A DNA stretch of 64,000 nucleotides from Physcia stellaris (GCA_018902385.1 JABSSW010000023.1:248001-312000); one strand, 5' to 3'; positions 33,659-45,846 are shown, counted from the first letter of the stretch. Notes: generated by a model from the letters alone, not told the origin. Numbers and translations are program-made.

Positions 33659-34192
33659 CTATGCAGAAAGCTGAGGATAGATATGGTAGTAATAGATTGA
33701 AGATGACTTACGCGTGGTTTCCCCATCATCTATTCTCAGCAAAATCCAACCAAAAGCTCACGATGTTCAGCTGTGGTTTATGTTGGAGGTTGATAGCCGC
33801 ACCAAACGGAAACAAACCGCTACCTAAAGTTACCTTAAATTTCAAGGTTGATCAGTTAGGTCACGTGAGCTCCTTTCCACTGTGGTAGCTTAAGGTAAGC
33901 TTGAAGATTTTTGAGACGTTAGCAATAGGTAAGGCAGTGTTAGTGCCATGGTTACTGGAGGTCTCACTACTTGGACATATTGCTAATTATTTTGCCAGAA
34001 GTAAACTTCAGAGCACCCAGTATATATATATACAAATCCGCTCTTTCAGAACCTAAAATGTATTCTTACATAGGAGTGACCTTCTTCACCACCCTTCCTA
34101 CCTCATACGTTGTTAATATACCTACAGTTCATTATATGCAATATTCTAATACCTCTAACACTGTGGGTAGATTGCCCTTCACGGTATGTATT
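33659..34192. other. Spacer, DET1-like / M13 peptidase
   Basis: This 534-bp spacer holds the 5' side of the phosphatase gene and the 3' side of the peptidase gene. A short TA run (tatatatata) occurs near 34020. No gene is seen. Confidence 0.35.
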
Positions 34193-37052
34193 TCACCATA
34201 ACTCACAGGTCGGCTCTTTTTGGGGGCAGTTGAAGCTCTCTCTAAATCCTCGAGAATTTGCCATGGTGCCCTGGAAGGAGCAGTCAGCGAACATATCCTC
34301 AATGAAGAGCAAGCGAACTTACAATAATTCTAGCCCATATTGGAGCGTGCGGATCTCGGTAAACCCCGTCAATGGCTGCTTCCTTACGAGTTTTGCCACA
34401 CCACCAGTTGGCGTATGAGATGAAGAACATCTGATCTTTGCTGAAGGATTGAAGGCCTGGAAGAAGTTCTCCTGGATGTTCTTTCTCGTATTCTCTCCAT
34501 GCGTCAAACGAAGCACTCAAGCCTCCAGCATCAGCAATATTCTCCCCAAGTGTAAGTCTCCCATTTAGGTGTAACGGATTGCCATCTGGTCCAGGTACGG
34601 AAAAATCATGATACTGGTCAACGAAACATTGAGCTTTCTCTTTGAAAGCATGTATGGTCTCATTGTTCCACCAGTCGGTGAAATTGCCAGTCTCATCATA
34701 ATGTCTTCCAGTAGAATCGAACGCATGTGACAATTCATGACCACTGACTGAACCGAATGCTCCGTAGCTAAGGTACTGGGGTATGCTCGGATCATAGAAG
34801 ACCGGCGCCTGCATGATTCCGGCAGGAAAGACGATCTCATTTCCAGCTGGACTGTAGTATGCCTGCAAATTGGTGTATCGGCATGAGCAGTCTCGAATCC
34901 AATAAATGTGAAAGACTTACATTAACAGTAGGAACGCTCATGCCCCACTCGTCTCTGTCTGTAGGTTTTCCTAATGCAGACCATTCGCGGTTCACCTCAA
35001 ATCGCGCTATAGAGATTGCATTATCAAAGAATCCTGTACTTGTGATGTTCACAGTTTCGTAGTAGTCTTGTAACTCCTTTGGATCACGTATGTCAGGACT
35101 CTTCGTGGGGTAGCCGATCTTTTGTACAATATTGTGCACTTTGAAGCAGTCAGCCATATCCAGTTCCCAGGCATTGCTAAAGGACACAGGGGGTTTCTTG
35201 CCTTTCTCTATGCCTTTTTGCCTAACATCTTTGCTCATCCATTTCGTGACTTGAAGCTTCTTGATGAATTGAGCTTTGATATCGGAGACGATTCGATCTC
35301 CAAATTTCTTCGCTTCCTCGGAGAAAGCCCTTTCGATGAAAAACTTACTGAGAATCCACCCTACAACCATGGGTCAGCAAACCTTAGAGCTTTGGTCGAG
35401 AATTGAGAAAGACCAAAATCACAAGGTACAATCGTAGGAACAAACACAACTTCCAGTACTGCAGCAACAAGGGCAATGTCAAGGACGTACCCAGCCCACC
35501 ATCAACTACCTTTACACATGTCCTCCACCTTTCTTCAGTGGCGTCTGGATCTTTCCCTTTCAACTCATTGTCGAATCTAAGGAGCGGCTTCAAAGCATCG
35601 TCCTCGACTCTATATGCATAATGCTGCACAGTCTTCCAGACGAAGTAAGCTTGGAGGGTCTCGGCATTGGTGGTCTTCAAGATTGAAGACACTTCCTTGA
35701 GATAGGACGGTGATCCAACGATAACCCGGTTCGTAGTGTACCCAGGAGGCGCTAGACTTGCGATAATGTACTGAATAGATAATTGCGGCAGTAGCGACTT
35801 TGTCTCTTCTAATGTCTTGGGGTTGTAGTACTTGGTCACATCCTCAGCTTCTTCAGTTGAAGGAGTTGCCGCTGCGAGCTTCGTTTCAAACGCAACTAAA
35901 TCCTTGACAAGACTCTCGCTACTGGCTTCAAAGCGTTCTTCTAGGGTTGTACGACCTGTTGTGTTGGGTTCTGACTCAAGTAATAGTGCCTCAAGAACCA
36001 AACCGATCGTTTGAGAGTAAGAATCGATGATATCGCTATTTTCATAGTATTCCTTGGACGGAAGCCCGGGCCTTCGCAACGCGTTTATAGAGAGTACTAC
36101 TGAATCAGGATCTCTATCGTCTGCCTGTAAAGAAAGATTAAGGTTCGCGCGCTGGCTAGTATCAAAGATTTACCCACTTACGCCAACACTGAATGATACC
36201 AGAGAATCAACGCCTAAGCTAGTCAAGTATGCTACGGTGGTTGCAAGTCGGTTCTCTCCTTCGTATATAAGGCCTTTTTGTGCTTGAGGAAGTAGCTTCG
36301 GGAAGGGCTCCAAGGCAGAATGCGGCTTGTTAGCCGGAAACAGCTCGTCAATCTTTCGTAAAACATTGAGTAATGGTCGTGACCCAAGAGACCGTAACCT
36401 TTCTTCGTCCATGCATGCATCGTAGGCATCTTTGAGCTTGTAAAAGATAGTGGCTTCATGAGATGAGTCTGGGTCAGTGCTGGGGTGCGAGTCACTGAAT
36501 GGCGTCTCTAGCACATGGCGAAGTATTCTCTGAGAGTTCTCTTGCATTAGTGTCCCAGTGAAGGAGGAGTCTTGATCGGCTCGCAGGTCATGCTTCTCTT
36601 GCCAACCCTCGCATACAAAGTCATTAAAGTTGCTACATGGATCAATTTGCTGGTATCTTGGGGAGATGTTTTGTAATATTTCTGACGCGGCTAACACACA
36701 AGCTGGAGTTACACAGATTGTTGCTGTTTTAGGCTTGCTCTCAGGTTTACTCTTGTAGGATGCTATGGCCGATGAGACTTCATACATATATAGAGCAGGG
36801 ACAGCGTTCTTCCTTACCACCAAAATATATGCAGAGCGCAATGAAGCCGCCAAGGAGTAGGCACAAAATAGAAACTACCATTCGGTTCCGTACGATCCAA
36901 CGCCTAACTTTGTTGAAGTACGTAGACAGACTTCGACCTCCACTATGGTTCCCAGTATTACCAGCTTCCTCTCCATGGTCCGGAGCGGTGTCATTAGCAA
37001 GCAAAGGGGCATCCTCATTATCCTGCGCTGCGGCGGGGTTTTTGTCTGGCAT
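34193..37052 (-). CDS. M13-family zinc metallopeptidase, type II membrane protein
   Basis: Six exons (37052-36818, 36777-36182, 36124-35491, 35360-34921, 34862-34323, 34270-34193) give 840 residues. A cytosolic Asp/Ala-rich leader of about 55 residues precedes one transmembrane helix (VVSILCLLLGGFIALCIYFG), so the catalytic part is outside or luminal. The ectodomain has neprilysin-like cysteine positions (CVTPACVLAASEIL, DPCSNFNDFVCEGW). The active site is complete: NAYYSPAGNEIVFPAGI, then GHELSHAFD with zinc ligands His677 and His681, and LGENIADAGG supplying Glu742. The protein ends PTCELW, the family C-terminus. Family knowledge: M13 enzymes (neprilysin, ECE, PepO) cleave short peptides. 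The intron at 36817-36778 is only 40 bp. The physiological substrate is unknown. Confidence 0.93.
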
Positions 37053-37813
37053 CTCAGTCTTCGAAAGATCACTCTTGCTGATTAATGTAATATCTCGCGG
37101 TTAGTTTCGAAGACTGTAGCGAATCCGCTATGGTACCATTCGTAAAAACAAGAATGGACGAGCGGGCAAGCTTCACCACGATAATTGTTTTAAGGCGGGG
37201 TTGTGCGAGGCAAGACCTGACGACCTCTAACTATCATGTGAATGAACTGCTACCGTATGATCTAGCCATATGAGTGGTCCCAACAGAGAGGAAGGAGGTC
37301 CGGGTACATGTACAACATCAACATTCTTTCCAAGTCCAGATCTTGGCCAGGGTCTGCAGGGATCACCAGTCTGAAACATATTGAGCGGCCCGAAGTGCCG
37401 AATGCCTACTCTATTCCGAGAGCCCGTGCAAGTGTGCGGTGCTATTGCGTTCAGGTATCGTGGACTGAATGGGTAGAGCATAGGTATTTCGATGTCTCAG
37501 TATTCGAACCTACAGGCAACCACTGCTCCTGAATATCATGATTGAACCAAACCATTTTACGTTATAGGGGTGATGATGACAATAGTTGACTCAACCGTCG
37601 GCGCCCTTCACGATCCATCATCCCCCATTCAGAGACATTTGAACGTCCAATTACCTAAGAATCCGGTTCGATATAATGATAGCTAGTGATTCGAGACATT
37701 TGAGTATTGCAAGGATCTGGTGTTCTCAATTCCAGCTCGACAGCGGAAATAAACCAGTTGCACCGAACCGCCTGCAACCATTCGCATAAGATCCTGGTAA
37801 AACGCTACAGATT
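37053..37813. promoter_or_regulatory. Divergent upstream region, M13 peptidase / ankyrin-DIL gene
   Basis: This 761-bp region separates two outward-facing start codons and must contain both promoters. I see no gene or recognisable operator in it. Confidence 0.4.
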
Positions 37814-40453
37814 ATGGACCCGATTCATGTCCTTTCAGGCGGCGACGACGAAGAGAAGTCCTCAGTCCCAAGAGATCTGCCCTCAGATCTTCCTAAATCA
37901 CTCGATGACCGCCAGCCAGTTCGAAGTTATGGCGGTGAGACAGAAATGTACGACGCCTGGCAAGGTAGGGTGCGAGCCTCTTGTCGAGCCTCAGAATTGA
38001 GTGCTGCCAACACAATGTCAGTGGGTTAACAAGTGCGCTAGGTCAGTCACAATTCCTGACTTCTCCTACCCCGGCTCAGCCTCTAGCTTTCAATCTGTCC
38101 TTGGATGACAATGACTTTGAAAACGAGAGTACCACACAGCAGAGACTTGAAGATAATGACACAAGGCTGATGGAAATGCTGGCGGCTCAGGCTGCGCACC
38201 GCGAGGACGGATCCGCTGCTGCAGACGAAGACGACATTGTGGCTAGCAGAGAGCTTTCAGATTCGGAAAAGAAGGTCACCTTGCAGAAATCTCTGCACAA
38301 CGCTGCAAGCAATGGGGACGTGGACCGAGTCCGCAGGCTTCTCGATAGCAAAGCAAAGGACTACATTGATATCAATGCCCCGGACGAAGATGGGACAGCT
38401 CCAATCATATATGCTAGCTGTTTCGTAAGTGAACCGGACAAATACTGTATAACTGGTTCTGGGGCTAATTAGGTAGGGTCATCTAGACGTGGTTCTAGTG
38501 TTGATTGAAGCTGGCGCCGACATAGACCGGCAAGATGGGAGAAATCACTGGACATCATTGATGTGGGCAATCACGAACCGCCACAAGGACATCGCAAAAG
38601 CTTTACTTGACAAAGGCGCTTCGCCTGATATCAAGTCCTCGTCAGGGCGGACGGCCTCGAATTTCGCTGCTCCCAACAGCGAGATATCAGATTTCTTACA
38701 CAAGCACGGTTATCTAATCGGTGATGCCGGCATTGGGGAAGATTTCTACGATACCGGGTTTTCTCAGGACAAATTCGAGCAAGAAATGGAGGAAAATGAG
38801 ATGAAGCGCCGTATGATGATGGAAAGCTCGATAAATCTCGAGGTAGACTTATCTAGCTTGGTGATGGATGAAAATCCTGAAGTAGGTCACTGGTGCCACT
38901 ATTTTTTCAACTCATTACTGACGTGAAAGCAGTCACCTGACGATCTTGAAGAGCAGCAGGATTTTGTGTGGGATCGCTGTTTGAACGATCAAATGTTTGT
39001 TTTTCAGGAAAACGAGCTTAGCCGGATATTGGACATCGTGATTACTGAGATGACACCACAGAGGTCGCCATCTCAGAAGCCGGTTCCGGCAAACATACTG
39101 TTCTTAGCTGCCCGATATGCCCATTACCACGCAAGCCCTGACTTGCTGGCGACCTTACTGGTGTCTGCGATGGACAAAATCAATACTAAGGTTGAGCGGC
39201 ACCAGTGGGATATGACCGTTCTTGCCTTCTGGATCTCAAATGCTACATTACTACTGCATTACCTGCAGAAAGACACGGGACTAGTGGGAGCTACTACTGA
39301 ATTCCAGGTACAACTTGTGGAGTTGATCAACGAAATCTTCATTCTTATCATTCGAGATGCCGAACGAAGAATGGAAAGAGTGTTAGATTCTGCAATACTT
39401 GACTTTGAAACCATACCGTTCGGGGACCTAGAGTTTGCTGGCGAGTGGAAGCTTTTCAAGAACAAAACGAAAAACCAGATACCTGAAACAGTCAGCTACA
39501 AACCTCCACCACCTAACAAACGAACCAAGCCCGAGCCCAGAAACGTCACGTCACTCTTGTCATCTACTCTCTTTGTCCTAGACCTTTACGACATTCATTC
39601 GGTTATTATTGCTCAAATCCTCGCACAGCTATTTTATTGGATGGGTGCTGAACTCTTCAACCATACATTAGCTGAGAAGCGATACTTAGCGAGAACCAAA
39701 GCAATGCAGATTCGGATGAACATATCTGTCCTCGAAGACTGGGCGCGCGCGAACAACAGGGCGCCCGAGCACTATGAGAACGGATCCCTCACAAGTTCCG
39801 GTGAGAACACAATGGAAGCGGCTCGTAAACATTTCACGCCTATCATCCAGCTGCTCCAATGGTTGCAATGCTTTTCGTCATTAGGAGACAATGCGAACTC
39901 TCTGGAATCCCTCAATAATACACTAAATCAAATGACTCGCCTCACACCTCAGCAACTTCTACATTCCGCAGACCATTATCGATACGAAAAAGACGAGACC
40001 AGACTCCCAAAGGCTGCTAGGAAAAGATTGGCAACGCTTGCAGTAGAAGCGAGAAAGGACTCGGAGAGACGACGAAGAGAGCGAGAAGAAGCGTCGAGGC
40101 ATCCCGATCGGATACCGAAGACGCCTGACAAAGACAAACCATCACCTGAGTCTGTATCTTCGCCGATTAAAGGACTCTCTAGCGAGGTCAACGATGTGCA
40201 ACCCGAAGATGAAGAGCCTATTTCGGAAGGCTTCTTGATGAATCCGGCGCATATGCTACAATTCTCATTACCAACTACGGTTGATATGAGGCTCAGTTAT
40301 GGCGCAGGCTACGGCGGATTAAATAAAGAACGCGAAAGGAAGTATATCCCCACAGTACCGCCGGAGTTCTTGGCGAAGCTGGATCTGACTAGCAGTAATG
40401 GAGGCTTCATAGAGAGAAGGGACTGGGATACTTCGAATGATGATGATGATTGA
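37814..40453 (+). CDS. Ankyrin-repeat protein with DIL (dilute) domain
   Basis: Four exons (37814-37964, 38042-38424, 38477-38881, 38933-40453) give 819 residues. After an acidic leader, about three ankyrin repeats span roughly residues 140-260 (LHNAASNGDVDRVRRLLDSK, GHLDVVLVLIEAGADIDRQD, HKDIAKALLDKGASPDIKS). The DIL domain follows (about 330-680): NELSRILDIVITEM, ILFLAARYAHYHASPDLLAT, LAFWISNATLLLHYLQKD, IIAQILAQLFYWMGAELFNH, LEDWARANNRAPEH and HFTPIIQLLQWLQCFSSL. DIL domains are known from the cargo-binding tail of class V myosins and from afadin/canoe. Here there is no motor. Ankyrin-DIL proteins occur across filamentous ascomycetes; their role is probably in cargo or cortex attachment (inference). 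The C-terminal 130 residues are charged and disordered. Confidence 0.9.
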
Positions 40454-41359
40454 TGCCTGTAATGGAAACGATGGCATGATAAATGGAGCAGCGATGTTTG
40501 ACTATACGAAGACGGACATTTATGTTCTAAAGACCTAAGTCACGATACGTGGATTAAAGCCTCTGGTCCTGCTTCGGAGATGCTGAGTAGTCCAGAAACA
40601 ACACGATACAGAGCCTGGAAAGACCAGTCTCTTCACGACGGCATATCAGCCGTATTCGCTCAGGCGTCATTGTAACAATTGGAGGCTAAACATTGTGGCT
40701 GGCTCATTGGCTGCTAAGTGTACTCTGCTGTTACTGCATGAGCGTTGTGTAAGGATCGAACAATTCCTTCATTGAATAGTTGATCAAATGTATATATCTT
40801 TTCGGATCAAGTCCAATACCTGATGCATAGCTCTCGAAGTTGAGACTCATCATACCCCAGCTGTTCACTAATTGAGCAAAAGCACTGCATCCACACACAC
40901 CTGGCCCTATTTTGAGATATTCTCACAGAGATTGATCATAGGCGAGACATCCCCCTAGCCAACATGTTCTTGTCTACGTAGGCTAGAGTTGCTCGCTTTC
41001 TCTCGGTGCGCCGAGACAAATTGAGGCGGCTGTTGCCAAGTCCAGCATGGAATAGAATCTTGACGAACTGCACATCTTGTCCTATTCCAATTTACATGTA
41101 CCTTGACAGTAGTCCGGAGTAACTCGTTGGATAAGGTAAAATTCACATCAACCCTTAGAGGTATTCCACCCAATTCGGAAGCTTTAGCCGAGTCTTGGCA
41201 TTGATACTTTGCCCAGGCGTCGCTCCCGTCTGAATTCGCTGAAGCACTTCTGTGCCAATGCCAGCATTAATCCTCTCGATCTCTGACCTCAGAGTTATCG
41301 ATGCTCCTAACCCATTGTTCTTCCAAACAACATTTTAGCCCAAGGCTGAAAGTTGAGCA
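40454..41359. other. Spacer with an orphan minus-strand exon-like frame
   Basis: About 900 bp. On the minus strand at about 41250-41095 there is an open, protein-like stretch (SDGSDAWAKYQCQDSAKASE, then GGIPLRVDVNFTLSNELLR) ending at a possible donor, but no start or partner exon could be found. It may be a remnant of a secreted-protein gene. Nothing else was seen. Confidence 0.3.
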
Positions 41360-41970
41360 ATGGTGCTCTCATTCATACTGATCCAGAACCGCCAGTAAGC
41401 CTTCCCCTGGCCCACAAGCTTCAACAATGACTGACCTCATTTCTCCAGAGGCAAGACACGGTTGGCGAAATGGTATGCTCCATACAGCGTTAGTTCTCTA
41501 CTTCCCTTATCTCCTAATCAATCTCTGACTCTCTCCTGAAGGACGAAGAAAAAGTCAAATTAAAGGGCGAAGTCCACCGGCTCATCGCGCCGCGAGATCA
41601 AAAACATCAATCCAACTTCGTCGAGTTCCGTTCTCTGAAGATCGTCTACAGGCGATATGCGGGGCTGTTCTTTTGTGTCTGTGTGGATGCGAATGACAAT
41701 GAGCTGGCCTACTTAGAGGCCATACACTTCTTCGTCGAGGTGCTGGATAGTTTCTTTGGAAACGTGTGTGAGCTCGACTTGGTGTTCAATTTCTACAAGG
41801 TGGGTGACTATTGCAAGGGGGATTGATGTGCGCGTGGGTGGCATGGATTCTGATCGAACCGCTTTTAGGTCTATGCCATACTGGACGAGGTTTTCCTCGC
41901 TGGCGAGATCGAGGAGACCAGTAAGCAGGTTGTGTTGACGAGGTTGGAGCATTTGGACAAGCTAGAGTGA
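41360..41970 (+). CDS. APS2: AP-2 complex sigma (small) subunit
   Basis: Four exons (41360-41394, 41449-41488, 41542-41799, 41869-41970) give 144 residues, the standard size. The protein begins [20 protein letters not shown] and continues [60 protein letters not shown] and [20 protein letters not shown], ending LEHLDKLE. This is nearly the textbook sigma-2 sequence and closer to AP-2 than AP-1. Family knowledge: sigma-2 packs against alpha-adaptin and recognises acidic dileucine sorting signals for clathrin-mediated uptake at the plasma membrane. Two very short first exons (35 and 40 bp) explain why it is hard to detect from open frames. Confidence 0.96.
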
Positions 41971-42288
41971 AGCGGTCAAGTGGCTACGAGGCCGAATTAC
42001 ACCGTGCAGGCGCTTAGATCCGAGCGGTGCAGCTGTCTGTCGATGTATGCGCGACATTCGACATGCGAAAATCTTCTGCAGGAAATAGGTCCAGGAACAC
42101 AAGAATACTATGCTATTAGTCGACGGTGCCTGGAAGATTCAAGGTCAAGACAGCCGACCCCCTGGACGTCAGTCAATCGTCAGTCATTATTCTATAAGCA
42201 ATCCAGCGAATCGCCTCAACTCATAAGCATACAGAAGCTATTATCTTGAGATCGTATACTTCTACTCCGTACACTTGAGGCTTTATTC

Positions 42289-42864
42289 ATGACTATCTTG
42301 AGGGAGCTCGGAATGCTTATGCTCTTCGTCACAGTCCTCCTAGACTCCGCTTGCGCGACTCCACTGCGTTCAATAATCCAGCCCACCGCAAACAATATCT
42401 CAGCTCCTCGCGTTCTGTGCATGGCATCGCCGCACTGGGTAGGCAACGGCATTGCCCATAAAGATTGTGAGGCAGCAATTGCATTGTTCCATCGCGCCGA
42501 AGCTCTGAAGGACCCATTCAAGCGGTTTGAATTTAGAGCTCATGGCATGCCATCCAGTTATGGGATTGGGAGCATAGATACTCCCCGCAAGTACGTTTTT
42601 GGAACGTGCGCTGTAGTCGTCACTACCTTGAGCTCTATCCCGCTTGCATACTTGCCGCCTGGAGCTGACCATTCGCCTTATCCGCCTTCCGACATAGAGA
42701 TGTTTGTCGCGATTGGTAACGCAATAATGAGTGTCGAAAACGTATGTATCAGACACACTCGAGTATTGACCGGGGGAGGGTGGCTACCTCTAGGCCAAAA
42801 AAACGAGGCACTGGGCGTCTTCATATGGTCTTCGACGTCATACATGAATCGACTTCTGAAGTAG
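42289..42864 (+). CDS. Secreted protein with signal peptide, unknown function
   Basis: A single exon of 191 residues. The signal peptide is MTILRELGMLMLFVTVLLDS with likely cleavage after ACA (about residue 23). The mature part has four cysteines (VLCMASP, HKDCEAAI, GTCAVVV, ENVCIRH), enough for two disulphides. It also has a WVGNGIAHKDCEAAIALF motif of the kind seen in small fungal secreted proteins and ends with an Arg/Leu-rich tail. No enzymatic motif is visible. Its last 44 bases overlap the end of LCMT1 on the other strand, so both stop codons lie inside the partner's coding sequence. Function is unknown; a role outside the cell is inferred from the signal peptide alone. Confidence 0.7.
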   Translation: MTILRELGMLMLFVTVLLDSACATPLRSIIQPTANNISAPRVLCMASPHWVGNGIAHKDCEAAIALFHRAEALKDPFKRFEFRAHGMPSSYGIGSIDTPRKYVFGTCAVVVTTLSSIPLAYLPPGADHSPYPPSDIEMFVAIGNAIMSVENVCIRHTRVLTGGGWLPLGQKNEALGVFIWSSTSYMNRLLK

Positions 42865-44029
42865 GATCTTTCTGATCTGTCAGCTCACTCCAAGCGTCCC
42901 AAATCCCGTCATCCTTCGATCGCCAGCCCCAGGCCACACAGTAATGCTGTGCCAAAAGTCTCCATTCTTCGACTTCATCAACCATCTCTAAAGTTGCAAT
43001 CCTTCGTTTTTCCTCTGCACTAACCCAATACTCCCACAAGAAATCTACGTCCGCTGCTGCAGTCTCAGCAAAGCCATGCTTTTGAAGCCGAGCCCTCTGG
43101 ATTGCTAAAGAATGGTACTTCTGCAACGTTTGCAAAACAATGCCTCGAGCTGCAAGATTAGATACCATCACCTCTCCAAAGGAGTCAAATGGCTTGAAAG
43201 GTTCATAAATAACAAGACCCAACGACGTGCCAGATGGGAAGATGCCCGTGAAGTAATCAAGAATTGCATCAGCGGCTGCAGGCTGGAGATAGATAAGGCA
43301 GCACTCCGAAATCAGCAGAGTTGGTAATGTTACGTCAACGTAGTCCAACGGCATCGGTCTAGGCTTTGATTCAAGTGGGTCTTCAACAGGGAACGGACAT
43401 CGCAAATCGACAGGATGGATGTGGTAATTTGGCGAGTGGAGGCGAGCGCCATCGCTTGAGATCTCAGGTGGGCCTGGAATACATTGATTGAGGATTTTGG
43501 TTTGGACAATGGTACTAATTTTGCTGGAAGTGTTGGCATGGAAATCCAACTCGTGGTAAAGAAATGGAGTTGAAGCATAGAGCCCGCTGGCCTGAAGGCG
43601 AAAGTAACGGGTGTCTGATCCAGCACCAAGCGAGATAATCTGCTTTCTGACGAGCGGTTCTGCGGAGAGAAACCGATGGACAAGGTCATCGATGGCTGTG
43701 GTGCGAACATAGGTCCCTACACGCGACCCTAAATTATGTCCTAGTTACCGCCTGTTGGACTTATGGGGCGTACCTCGATTGATGATCGGATATCTCCGTA
43801 TCCACCTGTCCGTCTGGGAGGGAATGAATGCTTTAGCAAAAGGGTCAGATAGGTAGCCGATTTCGACTGCACTCAAACGGGAAACACTAGCATCTGTATC
43901 TGTGCCCTGGATAATCTTGTCGTTAGCAGCCTTTTCTTCTTCTGTGTCTACGTGTTGACCGCGCCGTTGCGGTCGCCCTCCGCGGGGACCACGGAAGGTC
44001 TTTAAATTCGGTATCTGTGCAGTGGACAT
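42821..44029 (-). CDS. PPM1: Leucine carboxyl methyltransferase 1 (PP2A methyltransferase)
   Basis: Two exons, 44029-43774 and 43716-42821, give 383 residues. The N-terminal basic leader (FRGPRGGRPQRRGQHVDT) precedes DASVSRLSAVEIGYLSDPFA and the SAM-binding core (GTYVRTTAIDDLVHRFL, then KQIISLGAGSDTRYFRL). Further family words are LYHELDFHANTS, PTLLISECCLIYLQP and LGLVIYEPFKPFDSFGEVMV. Family knowledge: the enzyme methylates the C-terminal leucine of the PP2A catalytic subunit and so controls holoenzyme assembly. Length and motif order are normal. The intron is 57 bp, with an acceptor at cgtgtag. The 3' end overlaps the secreted-protein gene on the opposite strand by 44 bp. Confidence 0.93.
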
Positions 44030-44600
44030 GGCTTTCAGTGTGGGACTCCTATATCAAAGGAGCTTGGTTGTAGTTTAGCGCTGCGTATTCATTGATGGTT
44101 GACACTGTTCATGCTTTTCTTGGTGTGAGTAGGCTGGATCTCCTATTGTACACATCGTTAGATGGTATCTGGCCGAAATAATTGTGTCGAAATCATCTGC
44201 GGATTCGTAGGGTCCTGAAGTTGTTGTTGTCTTCGTAGCACAGAAGCAAATAAAGTTCGAATGTTGGACGCGGGGTTGCAGGCACCGGGCGGCAATGCAA
44301 TGTGGATCATCGTCGGCACTTTCCGTGAAGAATGTTCACCCCCACATCGAAAACTTTATCAACACATGCAATGATAGAATAATTACAGGCAATCTGCAGT
44401 TTCGACGCTCTCCTGAAAACCCCCACCTCTCATTTATCTAGTTTGATCTCCTTTCCGCCCTCCGTTCTCCGCGGCTATCCCAAATTCCAGCAAAAGCACA
44501 GCGACCCGTACATCATCGGTCCTTTTTCGACTATCCTTTACTTTTCCGGCTGTTACATTCACTCACGGTATCGCAAGCAAAGTCCCTCGAGTACGGGAAG
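44030..44600. promoter_or_regulatory. Divergent upstream region, PPM1 / small conserved gene
   Basis: Across 571 bp two genes point away from each other. The right half becomes pyrimidine-rich (about 44400-44580, CTCC/CATTT words), like a leader for the gene at 44601. No specific sites were recognised. Confidence 0.4.
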
Positions 44601-45176
44601 ATGACCGAAGCCTCTTCCCTCGACAACGTCATTTTCTTGAGCGGCGGCAAATACCCCTATGGGCCCTCCCCGTCGGACTCCGAGGATCCAGCCGAGGCCG
44701 ACATGGCTTCGATGATGGGCTTCTCCAACTTCGGATCCAAGCCGAAGCCTAAATCCAAGAAACGCAAGCGAGAGATGGCGCAGCTAGCTGCTTCGGGACC
44801 CGGCGCGGAAAGTGGGAGTGGGAGCAATATTATGCCACTTGGACACCCCCGCAGGAAGCCAGAGGAGGGTAGAAATGGTGCAGCATGGAGCGAAATGAAA
44901 GAGGGGGCTGTTTTGGGGAGCGAAGGTGCGATGGATCACGGTTCTCGCAAACAAGGGCAGCTTAGCGGACGACTTGAGGATGCTGTCCACGATCCCCCTT
45001 TAGCGGAACAAAGAGAGCCTTCGCCTTCCATAAAAGGATCTTCGCCAATCGCTGGTGGAAGCGACCAAACTCGGTATGACTGGTATGCATTGCGGAAAGG
45101 TGTCAGAGACCAAAACGGTGATGTTGCATATTACGATGTCAGCTTCGTTGAAGATCCTTGGAAGGGTTTGAGTTGA
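44601..45176 (+). CDS. Conserved Pezizomycotina protein of unknown function
   Basis: A single exon of 191 residues. The N-terminus (SLDNVIFLSGGKYPYGPS, then FSNFGSKPKPKSKKRKREMA) carries a strong basic stretch, KSKKRKR, that would serve as a nuclear localisation signal. The middle is disordered. The C-terminus YDWYALRKGVRDQNGDVAYY, then DVSFVEDPWKGL is hydrophobic/aromatic and has the look of a conserved docking peptide. I recall similar short proteins ending in YFD-like and EDPW motifs in related fungi but no assigned function. A pyrimidine-rich leader and an in-frame ATG support the start. Nuclear location is inferred. Confidence 0.65.
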   Translation: MTEASSLDNVIFLSGGKYPYGPSPSDSEDPAEADMASMMGFSNFGSKPKPKSKKRKREMAQLAASGPGAESGSGSNIMPLGHPRRKPEEGRNGAAWSEMKEGAVLGSEGAMDHGSRKQGQLSGRLEDAVHDPPLAEQREPSPSIKGSSPIAGGSDQTRYDWYALRKGVRDQNGDVAYYDVSFVEDPWKGLS

Positions 45177-45846
45177 GCACAGCCATTGTTATGTCGTGGT
45201 TCACACCCAGCAGGGGGGCGTTGTAGGGAAGCCAAGTTAGGTTTTTCTTTACTGGTCAACGGACATGTTCGGACGCATGGGATTAAGCGAGGGCTGCACC
45301 TGAAGCGCTGCAAGGGTCACAAAAGAGCCATGATCCTCGTCTCTGAACCGTTCGTGACGGCATTCGCTTATGTACAGCGAATACTCATAGAGAAGACGCG
45401 CCAAAGACTAAGCGAAGAAAAAGCTAGCTGTACTGAGTCCTCTATAAGTGGCCAAAAAAGCACCACTAGCACAGCAAATTGGGATCATCAAACCAAAGAG
45501 ACCAGGAAGCCTCCAATCAGATATCTCACTTTGCCGAAACCGTAGAAGGCATCCCCATTCGCTTACCGCCCAGGAATACGCCGTTAAAGAAGCGTAGCGT
45601 GCAGCTTGCAGGGCCACGTTGCGGGAGAGGAGCAAATCGGGAACTGGACCTCGTCTCGCCAACAGACCAAGCAGCCGCGCGCCGAAGCCATGAACGATAG
45701 CAGGAAACAAAAGCGGCGAGAAGACCTCAGCCCTGTAAAGCACCAAATCGTAGGGGCTAATGTGGCCTAAACGCCACTTCGAGAACCCTATTTCAACCTC
45801 CCTCGAAGAACGAAAGAATCAAAATACAATGAATAGTGCAGGAAGC
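45177..45846. other. Convergent 3' spacer
   Basis: About 670 bp between the end of the small conserved gene and the end of KXD1. Several short overlapping frames occur on both strands, but none has family features. I see no gene. Confidence 0.35.
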
